Assembly (NCBI GenBank): GCA_965227145.1 | Contig: OZ245730.1 | Span: 3,782,001 to 3,846,000 of the forward strand | DNA: 64,000 nucleotides | Reading direction: 5' to 3' | Source: JACKAQ01 sp965227145 | Lineage (GTDB): Bacteria; Calditrichota; Calditrichia; RBG-13-44-9; J075 | Part shown: positions 52,345 to 61,652 of the stretch, piece after piece | Position numbering within the stretch: position 1 is the first letter of the stretch | Layout of the letters: every line of letters starts with the position of its first letter | The notes under the pieces: generated by a model | Seen by the model: only the letters and a program-made list of their open reading frames with translations | Told to the model about the DNA's origin: nothing | The model's database searches: none | Translations under genes and position numbers: made by a program

Positions 52345-52376
52345 GAAATGCCATTTTAACAAAAAAATGGCATTTC
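52345..52376. repeat. perfect 13-bp inverted repeat upstream of dctQ
   Basis: GAAATGCCATTTT (52345-52357), loop AACAAA and its exact complement (52364-52376). On the minus strand it lies about 90 bases after the redoxin stop and 29 bases before dctQ. It could end the redoxin transcript, act as an operator for the TRAP genes, or form a leader hairpin; the T run needed for a strong terminator is weak. Confidence 0.6.
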
Positions 52377-52464
52377 CAAAAATCATTTTCGCAAGAGTAA
52401 GTGATTTATGCACAACTATTTGGCGATTTTAAACCTTTGCAATCAAATTGTTGATGGCGAATGA

Positions 52465-53046
52465 TTAATCGCGATCGCGTTTGATGCTGCAGCCAAATGG
52501 TTTGGTAACCGCGTCCGCAACGGCTTTTCCGGCAAGAATCGAATCCAGCGCATCTTTCAACCCGGTTTGTTTCACTTGCGATTCCCGCTGCGAATCGTCG
52601 ATGTGCCCGTGATACAGCAACTGCAATTTCGGTGAGAGCACGAAAACTTCCGGCGTTACTTTCGCACCAAATTTATCGGCAATCGCGTTATCCTCATCTT
52701 TCAGCACCGAAAAAGTGATACCGTTTTCCGCACAATGCGTTTTGATCATCGCGGCATCTTCCCGGCGATTGGCGTTAATTCCTAAAAAAGTAACTTTTTT
52801 GCCGCTATATTCTTTGAACAATTTTTCCATCCGTTCATTATACGCATTGGAAACCGGGCAGCGGGTCGATACAAAAATGAGCACAATCGCGGACTGATTT
52901 TGGTAATCCGTCAAACTGTGGTTTTTTCCGTTGTAATCCGGCAACGTGAAATTATCTGCCGTTTCGCCCGGTGCGATAGCCTGAAGACTGAAAAAGCTCA
53001 TAATGCTCACCCAAATTAATATTAGAATGATATTCAATTTTTTCAT
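52465..53046 (-). CDS. exported thioredoxin-like redoxin
   Basis: A 193-residue protein with an N-terminal signal segment (MKKLNIILILIWVSIMSFFSLQA) and an AhpC/TSA-like fold: FTLPDYNGKNHSLTDY, VLIFVSTRCPVSNAYNERM, FLGINANRRED and KVTPEVFVLSP. The active site is CPVS, with a single peroxidatic-type Cys; a conserved late FGCSIKR is common to this subgroup. It acts in the periplasm or at the membrane. GGAGG 7 bases before the ATG at 53046 supports this start. Confidence 0.85.
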   Translation of the reverse strand: MKKLNIILILIWVSIMSFFSLQAIAPGETADNFTLPDYNGKNHSLTDYQNQSAIVLIFVSTRCPVSNAYNERMEKLFKEYSGKKVTFLGINANRREDAAMIKTHCAENGITFSVLKDEDNAIADKFGAKVTPEVFVLSPKLQLLYHGHIDDSQRESQVKQTGLKDALDSILAGKAVADAVTKPFGCSIKRDRD

Positions 53047-53228
53047 GATACAACCTCCTCGAATTATCTTAGCGAATTTTTGCAACTTTGTCAACGGTTG
53101 CCCGAAATTTGACAAAAACTGACGAACCGGGTTCGACATTTTTTGCAAAGCTGCGATTCATTTTACTGTTTTCTGTTCCTAAAAGTTCGTTTTACACCTG
53201 TTCTGGTGACTAAATGATTTAAAATCAG

Positions 53229-54005
53229 TTATTTATCAATCGATTGGGCGCGTTGATTTGCCAAATGCATGGCTTTCGCTTCCCGCAAAAATACATAAAA
53301 TGCCGCCATTGAGCAGATGATAAATCCATAAAAACCATCACAATAACCCTTTTTTAAAATATAACTTTTGAAAAACCGCCCCGCCGGACCGAACAGCAAT
53401 TTTTTGATCGACCCACGGTAATTTTTATTTTGCAATTCCCGTGCCGCAAGTTCGGAATAGCGATCCTGCCGGTGAACGTGATCAGAAATCGAATTGTATG
53501 AATAATGCAGCAGATCGCCCCGCAAATGGGTTTGCGGCGTTTCTGACGGAAACGTCAGTGTTTCGTGAACAAAATCGCCCTGCCATCGGGCAATTCGCCG
53601 GTCGAACAACCGGGTTTTGGTGTCCGGATACCAGCCGCTGTGGCGAATCCATGTGCCGCAATAATTGGTGAGCCGGTTGAACGAATAAACACCCCGCAAC
53701 TGGTTTTTCACCTGCCGGACTTCGCTGATCAATTCGTCAGAAAGCGCCTCATCCGCATCCATCGAAAGAATGAAATCGTGCTTTGCCTGCGTGTTTCCGA
53801 AATTCTTGTTTTGGGCATAACCATCCCAATTTCGCGACATAACCGTTGCTCCCAATGATTTGCAAATGGCTACTGTGTCGTCTGTGCTGTGGGCGTCCAC
53901 AATAATAATTTCATCGGCAATTTCCTGAACGGAGCGGATACAACGGGCGATGTTTTCTGCTTCATTTTTGGTGATAACGACCACTGAAATTGGCGTCATT
54001 TGCAA
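53229..54005 (-). CDS. family 2 glycosyltransferase (WaaE/LgtF-like)
   Basis: A 258-residue GT-A enzyme. It has SVVVITKNEAENIARC at the start, VDAHSTDDT, the metal site SMDADEALSDEL and the group-typical end HSGWYPDTKTRLFDRR, RWQGDFVHETL. WaaE/LgtF-type enzymes add a glucose to the inner core of lipopolysaccharide. A C-terminal hydrophobic part (GFYGFIICSMAAFYVFLRE) suggests membrane contact. Confidence 0.88.
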   Translation of the reverse strand: MQMTPISVVVITKNEAENIARCIRSVQEIADEIIIVDAHSTDDTVAICKSLGATVMSRNWDGYAQNKNFGNTQAKHDFILSMDADEALSDELISEVRQVKNQLRGVYSFNRLTNYCGTWIRHSGWYPDTKTRLFDRRIARWQGDFVHETLTFPSETPQTHLRGDLLHYSYNSISDHVHRQDRYSELAARELQNKNYRGSIKKLLFGPAGRFFKSYILKKGYCDGFYGFIICSMAAFYVFLREAKAMHLANQRAQSIDK

Positions 54006-54144
54006 AATCTTTCCGGGCTTATGATCGATCGGATGAATCTACAAAACCATCTGATATAAATAAAGTGAAAACAGCAGGTAAACAGTGTGGGTGTGTTTCT
54101 CCACTCGGAATGAAACAAATTGTGCAGCGTAAGCCATAAATAAA

Positions 54145-54189
54145 CAAAGCTTTACCAAATTCCGGGCCGGGAATAGTGATAAAGCTTTG
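54145..54189 (-). terminator. probable terminator after the sensor gene pair
   Basis: CAAAGCTTTA (54145-54154) pairs exactly with TAAAGCTTTG (54180-54189), and ATTCC/GGAAT extend the stem inside. On the minus strand it lies just after the stop of the gene at 54210 and is followed by TTTATTTATG. Confidence 0.55.
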
Positions 54190-54209
54190 ATTTAGTGAGG
54201 AAAATATTT

Positions 54210-54989
54210 TCAGCGGATAATCGTATCCGTTGAAGAAATGTTGTCTTTTTGTTTGAATTCCATTTTTGCCTCGGATTTTCCGGGGAAAACCGACAATCCG
54301 CCCAGCACATTGGAAACACTGCCGCTTTCGGATGGGGCAAATGTTTTCAATTTTTCTTCCACCGGATTGTCGAAAATGAAGAGGTAAGCGACGACAGACA
54401 AAATCAAAATTGCCAGAACCGCGGCTGCCAACACAAAAATGGATTTGGAAATCCGGGCTTCGCTTTCGGTCTCATAAATTTGGATGACGTGCGTTACCGC
54501 GGAAATCATCCCGTTATTTGCAGCACTTTTTAATTGGATAATCGATTCGTTTTCAACGGTGAGCTCTTTAAAATTAACCGCCAACAAATCTTTCGAATGC
54601 CCTAAAAACTCCCGCGCCTGATTTACCAGGTTGGTTGGCATCGCGTAATAAACAGCTTTTATCTCATTTGAAAACAAGTCGTTAGAGCTCATTTTCGGGT
54701 TGCCGCGCATTAGGCTGAGATGCTTGATTTCCATTTTGCGAACCAACGAGCGGAGCATCTGCTGATTAGCTTCCAAAACCTGGGCATTTTTAGCAACCTG
54801 AATCCGGTTGGCATAGCTGGCAATTCGTTGCGCATAGATGCCAATATCGCGGGTTGCGGCTGCGGCTGCGCTATATTTTGAATCGATTTGCAGGATTATC
54901 CGAACACCCCAAAACATTGTTGTGCTGAAAAAAATTAACACAACCATCCAAAATGACAGCTTTTTTACAAATTTCCGAGCGACTCGCAT
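54210..54989 (-). CDS. membrane sensor-like protein with PilJ-type periplasmic domain
   Basis: A 259-residue protein with two membrane helices (about residues 12-33 and 184-206). The segment between them resembles the type IV pilus/nitrate sensor helical domain (TRDIGIYAQRIASYANRIQVAKNAQVLEANQQML). The cytoplasmic tail of about 55 residues has no known output domain. It lies 42 bases downstream of the large CheA-like protein, which has a similar periplasmic domain, so the two may form one receptor complex. Confidence 0.68.
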   Translation of the reverse strand: MRVARKFVKKLSFWMVVLIFFSTTMFWGVRIILQIDSKYSAAAAATRDIGIYAQRIASYANRIQVAKNAQVLEANQQMLRSLVRKMEIKHLSLMRGNPKMSSNDLFSNEIKAVYYAMPTNLVNQAREFLGHSKDLLAVNFKELTVENESIIQLKSAANNGMISAVTHVIQIYETESEARISKSIFVLAAAVLAILILSVVAYLFIFDNPVEEKLKTFAPSESGSVSNVLGGLSVFPGKSEAKMEFKQKDNISSTDTIIR

Positions 54990-55031
54990 GTCTCTCTCCA
55001 GTTTCTCGCACTCAATGAACAGAACGGCTGA

Positions 55032-58000
55032 CTACTTTTGCTTTTTTCGATTAATGATGATCGGTTTATCTTTAGCCGTTTTGCTGTTTTTGTTGGGTAA
55101 GGAAATGTAAAACTCTGTGAATTCTCCGCGTTGAGAAAACGCATGAATTTTACCACCCATTTTTTTAACTTTTGATTCAACTGCTTCAAAATCTGTGCTC
55201 AAACTATTATTTTCATTATCTTTATGCATTCCAAAAAACCGCTGGTTCAACACCAGCCCGTTTGCAGAATTATGCATATTCCCGTTGGAATTTTCACTTT
55301 CCGGCAATGCGAGCATTGCTTCTTCCGCGGGTTTATTTAACATCGACATCCCTTTACCGTCGTCACGCAGTGTAAATTCATAAGCCTTTTCGGTGCTTTT
55401 TATCGATAACAGCTGGATCAGCGCTGTGGGAGTTTTTCCGGCTGTTTTCCGCTCCCGGGGCGATTCGATGCTGGTGTTCACCACTTTTTTGAGCAATTCT
55501 GTCAGCACATCGCGAACGCTCTGGCGTTCTTCAAACGGGATTTCCAGCGCGTTGAAGCGGCTGAAATCGACCTGAACTTTTTTACCAGCTTCGCGGCTGA
55601 TGCGTTGCACATAACTTTCGATCGAGCCCAAAAAGCGGCGGCATTCTTCTTCCCTTTTTCCACGGAAACGCACTTTCAACTTATTTATGAGGTGATCGAC
55701 AATGTGTTTCACCTCGTCGAGAATATTGTGCAATTCATCCAGTTGCGCATTCAATTCTGCATTTTCCGATTCTGTCAACTCGGTTTTACCCTGCAACAAC
55801 AATACCAGTTTCTCAAATTTACCGGCTTTGTCTTCGAAAATGCGTAAATCCAGAAACGCCGAATTTTCTTTTATCCCGATCAACGCGCGGGAAATTCGCT
55901 GCAAATTCTCACCGAGATTTTCGTGGAAGTTCTCTTTTTTCAACAATAAATGAATGCCGGCAATTTCGCTGGCGCATTCGTCGATAAATTTTTCCAGCAA
56001 GCTGGGATCAACGTGAATAACCCGGAACAACAAATCAATCTGTTTCTGGATTTTAGCTTGCGAACGGCGCAATTTTTTCACAGAAGCCACTTGTTGAGTG
56101 ATATCGCGCACCGTAACCATCAGCGAATCCACTTTTTCATCTTTGATAATTCGCGAGAACGCAAATTCCATGTGCCGCGTAATTGTGCCATTTTCAGGAT
56201 CATCAAAATTGACATCGATTTCGCGAATGGGATTGAGCTCTTCAACATACCGATCGGTGACCACGGAGTGAAAAATCAGCTTCAGATAATCGTCGATCAC
56301 GCCCACCAATTCCGGCGATATCAAATCTTTGAAAAAATCGATGGCGGTTTGGTGCTGCAACGCCTGGCTGCCAAACATGCGCTCCAGCGCTTTTGAGCGT
56401 TTTCCGGTAATTTGCAAATTCGGATCGACGAAGAAAACACCTTCGTTCACGTTTTCCAAAAATTGGTCAACCGTGGTGTCTGCTGTTACAACCGGTTCCG
56501 TTTTGGGTTTTTGGCGAATGATGACAACACCGCCGGTTACGTGTCCGCTCTGATCTTTTATCGGTCGCCCGGAAGCGTTGATAAACTTACCTTCTTCGTG
56601 ATCTTTCGCGTTCACCATCAAATTCATTTCGTCCACATTTTCGCCGAATGTTGCCCGCAAAAATGGTAATTCCGCATCATCAACCGGCTGGTGCGATTGC
56701 GGATCGATCATGCTCACATGGCGATACCAGCTTTCATTTGCGCCAGCTTCTGCGGAAATTCCCAATAATTCTTCCGCGGCGGGATTGTAATGGAGCAATT
56801 TTCCGTTGGCATCTGTGGCAACCACGCCATCCGCCATACTATTAATGATATCCAGATAGCGGCGGGATTGTTCGGCGTATTTTTTTGCCAGCAAAATATG
56901 ACGGGTGACATCCAAAAATGACCAGGCTTTGCCGATAACCTGATCGCCAACCATTAGCGGACGAATATAGCATTCCAGATATTTGCCATCCTGCAGGATT
57001 ATATTTACCGTTTGCAATTTGGAAATCTGGCTGTTAAATGAGAAAATATTTTCTGATAAATCATTAATATTACGAATTTTAGCTTTGATGACATCAACCA
57101 ATTTATCGGCTTCCGGTTTCATTGCCAGCAGGGCGGGCAGATCCCAAATTTCCTCAAATTTTTTGTTGATTTTAATCTCATTGTTATCGCTGTTGAAAAC
57201 CATCATTGCATCGTTGGTCACTTCAATGGTGGATTGATTTCTGATAGCCGATTTTTCCAGCATCGATTTTTCGGCATCCACTTTCTTTTTCAGCGCCAAC
57301 ATTTGATATCGCGATTTTTTCATTTTTTCAACAACGTTGAACAATTTATTTCCCAACGGACGCAAAATAAAAAATCCGGCAAAAAATATGGTACCCATAA
57401 CAATCAGCCACAACGCCAGCATCATTCCGCTTTCGATTCCGGATTGCGCTTCCCGGGCTTCGACATAAGTTTTTTTCACATTTTGCAGCAATGCCGGCAA
57501 TTCATTCGATGCGAGTCGATAAACCCGTTGGGAATGTTCGTTGCCGTTTACCACTTTTTCCATCGGGAGTTGATAAATCAGTTTGGCATTGACAAAAAAA
57601 TCGGTCATCAATTTGTCGAGATTGGTGCTGGGATGAAAATACACATCTTTCACAACATCCGATTCCAACTTTTCCAAACCGAGCACATCGCTACCGTAAA
57701 GCAATCCCTGATGGTAATCCTGCAGCAATGTAACGCTTTCTTTCAACCGTGCAGCTTCAGTTGCAAACTGCTGTTTTTCCTTACTTTGCGTTATCTGAGT
57801 AACCTGAAAAGCGATTTGCTGAACCAACGCTTCCTGTTTACTGACAACCGCGGTTGCATTGTAAAAAGGATCCGAATTGGGTAATATAAACTTGACCGCA
57901 GCAAAGGCGATGGTTACGAAAACGCCAATGATACTTAACGCGATTACGTAATTTAACGCATATTGCTTCAGATCAATCTGTTCGTTTGCACTCAAAATAA

Positions 58001-58034
58001 CATCATTGTTTTGAGATTGGGCGCGTGAATTCAT
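55032..58034 (-). CDS. large PAS sensor with CheA-like, apparently inactive kinase core
   Basis: A 1000-residue membrane protein. Two membrane helices (about 28-50 and 205-228) flank a helical periplasmic domain of PilJ type (ALVQQIAFQVTQITQSKEK). Three PAS-like domains follow (near 265-385, 395-515 and 525-655), the second with ADGVVATDANGKLLHYNPAAEELLGI. A helical region near 690-800 resembles a CheA P1 (Hpt) domain, but RALIGIKENSAFLDL has Ile where RALHTIKGNS has the phosphorylated His. The ATPase-like end resembles CheA (IESPRERKTAGKTP, DDGKGM), but the N-box Asn is replaced (LLKKVVNTSIE instead of LLRNAIDHGIE). It looks like a pseudokinase scaffold. Confidence 0.78.
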   Translation of the reverse strand: MNSRAQSQNNDVILSANEQIDLKQYALNYVIALSIIGVFVTIAFAAVKFILPNSDPFYNATAVVSKQEALVQQIAFQVTQITQSKEKQQFATEAARLKESVTLLQDYHQGLLYGSDVLGLEKLESDVVKDVYFHPSTNLDKLMTDFFVNAKLIYQLPMEKVVNGNEHSQRVYRLASNELPALLQNVKKTYVEAREAQSGIESGMMLALWLIVMGTIFFAGFFILRPLGNKLFNVVEKMKKSRYQMLALKKKVDAEKSMLEKSAIRNQSTIEVTNDAMMVFNSDNNEIKINKKFEEIWDLPALLAMKPEADKLVDVIKAKIRNINDLSENIFSFNSQISKLQTVNIILQDGKYLECYIRPLMVGDQVIGKAWSFLDVTRHILLAKKYAEQSRRYLDIINSMADGVVATDANGKLLHYNPAAEELLGISAEAGANESWYRHVSMIDPQSHQPVDDAELPFLRATFGENVDEMNLMVNAKDHEEGKFINASGRPIKDQSGHVTGGVVIIRQKPKTEPVVTADTTVDQFLENVNEGVFFVDPNLQITGKRSKALERMFGSQALQHQTAIDFFKDLISPELVGVIDDYLKLIFHSVVTDRYVEELNPIREIDVNFDDPENGTITRHMEFAFSRIIKDEKVDSLMVTVRDITQQVASVKKLRRSQAKIQKQIDLLFRVIHVDPSLLEKFIDECASEIAGIHLLLKKENFHENLGENLQRISRALIGIKENSAFLDLRIFEDKAGKFEKLVLLLQGKTELTESENAELNAQLDELHNILDEVKHIVDHLINKLKVRFRGKREEECRRFLGSIESYVQRISREAGKKVQVDFSRFNALEIPFEERQSVRDVLTELLKKVVNTSIESPRERKTAGKTPTALIQLLSIKSTEKAYEFTLRDDGKGMSMLNKPAEEAMLALPESENSNGNMHNSANGLVLNQRFFGMHKDNENNSLSTDFEAVESKVKKMGGKIHAFSQRGEFTEFYISLPNKNSKTAKDKPIIINRKKQK

Positions 58035-58176
58035 TTGCCTACCCCGTTTGTATTAAACTCATCCATGTTTCAAAAATCATTTTCCTATGAAACTACTTTT
58101 TTGATAATAACTATATCGGACAGTTAGGTTGGCAACATTAGCAAAAAACCGGTCGATTATTCCCGTTATAAAAATG

Positions 58177-58195
58177 AAAAAAACCGCCGGTTTTT
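58177..58195 (-). terminator. terminator after the AhpD-like gene
   Basis: On the minus strand AAAAACC, loop GGC and GGTTTTTTT form a short stem with a T run, about 40 bases past the stop at 58236. Confidence 0.55.
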
Positions 58196-58235
58196 GAAAT
58201 TATTTTGGAAATTTCGATGTCAGTCGGCTGCTTTC

Positions 58236-58628
58236 CTATTTGTCCGGCTGCTCCGGTTGCAACTCATCCCACGCCCGGAAGGCCCGCCGCAAATGCGGAA
58301 TAGTAATTGAACCACCGACAACCAACCCGATAGACATCGCCTCTTCGATTTCTTCTTTTGTGATTCCGTTTTCTTTGCAACGCACAATATGATATGAGAT
58401 ACAGTCATCACAACGCAGCACCAGCGATGCTACCAATCCCAACAATTCTTTGGTTTTGACGGGCAACGCCCCATCCTGATACGCCTGATGATCCAGATTG
58501 AAAAACCGTTTGGTCACCAATCCGGCGTTGTTCAAAACCGTATCATTTAATGCCTCGCGCTCTTCCCAAAACTTGCGGATATTTCCGCGCATGGGAACAG
58601 GAAAATCTGTTTTTTTCGAACCGGACAT
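58236..58628 (-). CDS. AhpD-like / carboxymuconolactone decarboxylase family protein
   Basis: A 130-residue all-helical protein of the CMD/AhpD family. The key block is LRCDDCISYHIVRCKENGITKEEIEEAMSIGLVVGG, with the redox CxxC pair and the downstream His. Members reduce peroxiredoxins or act on small lactones; the CxxC favours an AhpD-type redox role. It lies 42 bases downstream of the MFS gene. Confidence 0.87.
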   Translation of the reverse strand: MSGSKKTDFPVPMRGNIRKFWEEREALNDTVLNNAGLVTKRFFNLDHQAYQDGALPVKTKELLGLVASLVLRCDDCISYHIVRCKENGITKEEIEEAMSIGLVVGGSITIPHLRRAFRAWDELQPEQPDK

Positions 58629-58670
58629 AACGATCTCCTCAGTTTTTGATTCGTGAAAATGTTGTTCAAT

Positions 58671-60140
58671 TTAATGACGGGAACGTGCAGCCGGATTGCG
58701 CCACAACGGCCAATAAGGGCTTGGCTGATGCTGATCCGATCGGTTAGGCAGAAAAAAGTGCAGCGGTGCGTTGAATCCCATGAGCGATCCCCAGGATTTT
58801 ACATTTCGCAAAACGCTGATCGCCTTAACGAATGGCATTCCATAATTTTCGCGAATTTTGAACACCAGAAAAAGCGGGATAACGCGCACCATCGCAGAAA
58901 TCAGAAATAGCAGCTTGTATCCGAAATCGACGCTGAACGGCATCAACGCCATCAACATGTCAAAATTTTTGGCCATCACGCCGCCAACCAAAGCGCCGAT
59001 ACCGGCGCAAAAGCCGTTCAAAACAGACCAAAATGCGAAATATGCTGAATTCCCTTCCTCCGGTACCATCCGGAACAGCAGGTTTACCGTGCACAAGTTA
59101 TAGCCTGCCCACATAAATCCTCCGGTCAGGTTGAAAATGGGAATCAGTAAAAAAACCGTCATATCGTTCGGGCCCGTCAACAGCCAGCAAACCGGTAAAA
59201 ATGTTGTCACGATGGTAACCAGTACAATCACAGGTTTATTCCCGATTTGATCGGATAAATGTCCCCAAATCCACATGCCAATCAAATCTGCCAATGAGGT
59301 TAAAATGGTAAAAATCCCGATTGTGCTGTAACTCAGCTGCAAATCTTCCAGCATATAAACAATAAAAAACGGTGCGGCAATGTTTGTGGCAAATGAGCGT
59401 ATCATTGAAAATTCAATTAGCCGCCTGAACTCAGGGTTTTTTAACGGTGCACGATAAATTTTTTTGAATTGTGTATTTACAGAATAATTATTGGGTAGAT
59501 CCGGTTTTTTGGTGAGCAAATAACTGCTAACCATACCAGCAACAACGGCAAAGCTAAATAGAATTTCAAACGCACGTAATTGTGAAATTCCCGGAAACCA
59601 GTTTGGCAGTACATCCAAAAAACGGCTGCCTGCCAATGTAACCGTAACCGTAACAACACCCAACAAGCTGTTTCGTAATCCAAAAAATCGTCCGCGAATA
59701 TCTGCCGGCACTAATCCGGCCATCCACGATAGCCACGCAATTCCGGAAAACGATGCGAGAATAGCAGAAGTAAGCACCAAAATCAGTAACCCGTATAATG
59801 CGAATTGTGGCGAATCATCTCCCTTCCAGAAGCTGAGTAAGACAACAGGAATCCACATGCATCGCGATACGAACGAAAACCCGGTTGCCAGCAGCTTGCG
59901 CCGTTGAAAACGCTCAACCAGATAAGAGCCCAAAAATTGTGATGTATTTGCAAAAAAAGGAATAGCTGCAAGCATACCGACTTGCACCGGAGTGGCATTC
60001 AATGCGAGCGCGAATGCCGGCAAAAACACGCTGCCGGTCAGGTTGACGAACATCTGCGCAAACAATCCATCTGCAATGGATAAACGCAATGCTGAAATCG
60101 TTTTAGGAATCGATAAATTTTGGCTACTCATTGCGTTCAA
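58671..60140 (-). CDS. MFS transporter
   Basis: A 489-residue polytopic protein with 12 predicted helices in two halves. MFS features are LADLIGMWIWGHLSDQIGNKP, between helices of the second half, and a basic SYLVERFQRRKLLATGF loop in the first. Substrate unknown. A short C-terminal tail (NPAARSRH) follows the last helix. The start may be the ATG at 60131 (MSSQNLS). Confidence 0.85.
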   Translation of the reverse strand: MNAMSSQNLSIPKTISALRLSIADGLFAQMFVNLTGSVFLPAFALALNATPVQVGMLAAIPFFANTSQFLGSYLVERFQRRKLLATGFSFVSRCMWIPVVLLSFWKGDDSPQFALYGLLILVLTSAILASFSGIAWLSWMAGLVPADIRGRFFGLRNSLLGVVTVTVTLAGSRFLDVLPNWFPGISQLRAFEILFSFAVVAGMVSSYLLTKKPDLPNNYSVNTQFKKIYRAPLKNPEFRRLIEFSMIRSFATNIAAPFFIVYMLEDLQLSYSTIGIFTILTSLADLIGMWIWGHLSDQIGNKPVIVLVTIVTTFLPVCWLLTGPNDMTVFLLIPIFNLTGGFMWAGYNLCTVNLLFRMVPEEGNSAYFAFWSVLNGFCAGIGALVGGVMAKNFDMLMALMPFSVDFGYKLLFLISAMVRVIPLFLVFKIRENYGMPFVKAISVLRNVKSWGSLMGFNAPLHFFLPNRSDQHQPSPYWPLWRNPAARSRH

Positions 60141-60554
60141 CCGCCCATTCTGGCTTGTGTGCGCGCGAATTTAGGAATTCCGGCTACTGAATGCAATTAT
60201 AGAGAATTTCTTCCGGAACTGAATTTGCCAGTATTTTTTTCAGAAAGAATTAGATCGACCGCGAATCCATTTTATTGACGCAAATTGTTGCTTTTTTTGC
60301 CGGAAAAAATATTTTATTATAAAAAATTCAAAAATTAACTTTTTTTTTGTAATTCGTCACATTAATTTTAAGCAATTGATAAAAGGAGATTTAAAGTATC
60401 TGAAGACTTTCTTCAGTAAATATCACGACCCGTATCGTTTCTTACCGAAGTTTCGAAAAAGCATCCGACCAATTTTTCTTTTTCGTTCGCTTCCCGAACC
60501 GATGAGCTGTGACACCAAACATCTCAAATGAATATTTAATCAAGGACATTGTAA
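60141..60554. other. 414-bp intergenic region upstream of the FKBP gene
   Basis: No gene is supported. The first part is very AT-rich (60280-60370). AAAGGAGAT at 60382-60390 is a strong ribosome-binding-type sequence with no start codon at a useful distance. A six-pair hairpin, CTGAAG/CTTCAG, lies at 60400-60416. The region must carry promoters of the divergent MFS and FKBP genes and may include a structured leader. Confidence 0.4.
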
Positions 60555-60983
60555 ATGGCTACAGCAAAAACCGGAGATACCGTCCGCGTTCATTATACCG
60601 GTAAATTAATTGACGGATCAATTTTCGACTCATCAGTAAACAGCGAACCAATGGAATTTACAATCGGTGACGGGCGTTTAATTGCCGGATTTGACAATGC
60701 TGTTAATGGCATGTCAATTGGTCAAACCAAAACTATCAACATACCCTCCGACGAAGCCTATGGGCCACGTTACGACGAACTGGTTCAAATCGTAGATCGT
60801 TCAGATTTACCGGAAGATATGGAACCAGCTATCGGGCAACGCCTGGAAGCTGTCCAGGAAAATGGAAATGTTATTAACGTGATTGTTTCCCAAGTAGAAG
60901 CTGACAAAATAACCATAGATGCCAACCACCCCCTCGCCGGGGAAGATCTGGTTTTTGATCTTGAATTGGTGGAGATTCTCTGA
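60555..60983 (+). CDS. FKBP-type peptidyl-prolyl isomerase (SlyD-like)
   Basis: A 142-residue SlyD-like FKBP: GDTVRVHYTGKLIDGSIFDSS, then EFTIGDGRLIAGFDNAVNGM, the insert-in-flap domain (AYGPRYDELVQIVDRS) and ANHPLAGEDLVFDLELVEI at the end. It speeds proline isomerisation and acts as a chaperone. The metal-binding His-rich tail of E. coli SlyD is absent. Confidence 0.93.
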   Translation: MATAKTGDTVRVHYTGKLIDGSIFDSSVNSEPMEFTIGDGRLIAGFDNAVNGMSIGQTKTINIPSDEAYGPRYDELVQIVDRSDLPEDMEPAIGQRLEAVQENGNVINVIVSQVEADKITIDANHPLAGEDLVFDLELVEIL

Positions 60984-61175
60984 TACAGCAATTTTAATTT
61001 TGAAAATCTCTCTAAATGTATTTGCTGATCTCCGACTTGTCGTATTGCCTCAGGAAGTAGAGTTACTGCGTATGTATAAGGTTCTTTACTCTCTTATCCT
61101 GGCGATGTCGTTCCACAAGGTTTTAGGGATAAGCAGAATTATTCACTCATACTCTCATTTTCAAGGAGTTTTTTT

Positions 61176-61559
61176 ATGAATATTTACGTAGGTAACCTGG
61201 CGTTTAATGTGTCAGAAGATGAACTTCGTGACACATTCGAAGCTTTCGGTGCTGTTGAATCTGTAAAGATCATCAAAGACCGGATGACTGGCGAATCGCG
61301 TGGGTTTGGCTTCGTTGAAATGCAAGTTTCTCTCGAAGGAGAAACGGCAATTCGCGAGATGGACGGCAAAGACTTCAAAGGCCGCAAACTGGTTGTTAAC
61401 GAAGCGCGCCCCCGCACTGAAAACAGCCGTGGTGGCGGCGGTGGCGGACGTAGCGGCGGTGGCGGCGGATTCCGCGGTGGACGCGGCGGCAGCGGCGGCG
61501 GCGGCGGTAGAGACCGTGACAGAGACGGTGGTGGTCGTGGCGGCAACCGTCGGTTCTAA
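61176..61559 (+). CDS. RRM-domain RNA-binding protein with RGG-like tail
   Basis: A 127-residue protein. One RNA-recognition motif covers residues 1-78, with RNP2 IYVGNLAF and RNP1 RGFGFVEM. The tail of about 45 residues is almost only Gly, Arg, Ser and Asp (GGGGGRSGGGGG, RDRDRDGGGRGG), like eukaryotic RGG boxes and the cyanobacterial cold-induced Rbp proteins. It probably binds single-stranded RNA, perhaps as a cold-shock chaperone. A 192-base gap upstream ending in CAAGGAG could be a regulatory leader. A strong terminator follows. Confidence 0.93.
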   Translation: MNIYVGNLAFNVSEDELRDTFEAFGAVESVKIIKDRMTGESRGFGFVEMQVSLEGETAIREMDGKDFKGRKLVVNEARPRTENSRGGGGGGRSGGGGGFRGGRGGSGGGGGRDRDRDGGGRGGNRRF

Positions 61560-61587
61560 AAAACGACAGAAAACCTGACTTAAACGT

Positions 61588-61619
61588 AAAGCCCCAGTTG
61601 AAAAACCGGGGCTTTTTTT
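61588..61619 (+). terminator. rho-independent terminator after the RRM gene
   Basis: AAAGCCCCAGTT pairs with AACCGGGGCTTT around a GAAA-type loop (one mismatch), followed by seven Ts. Confidence 0.9.
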
Positions 61620-61652
61620 GTTATCTCGAAAATTTTCCAGCTAAACGTAAAT

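Noticed and set aside
61184..61546. Proline-rich frame antisense to the RRM gene
   Set aside because: The proline runs are the complement of the GGC/GGT codons of the RGG tail; there is no ribosome-binding site or family match.
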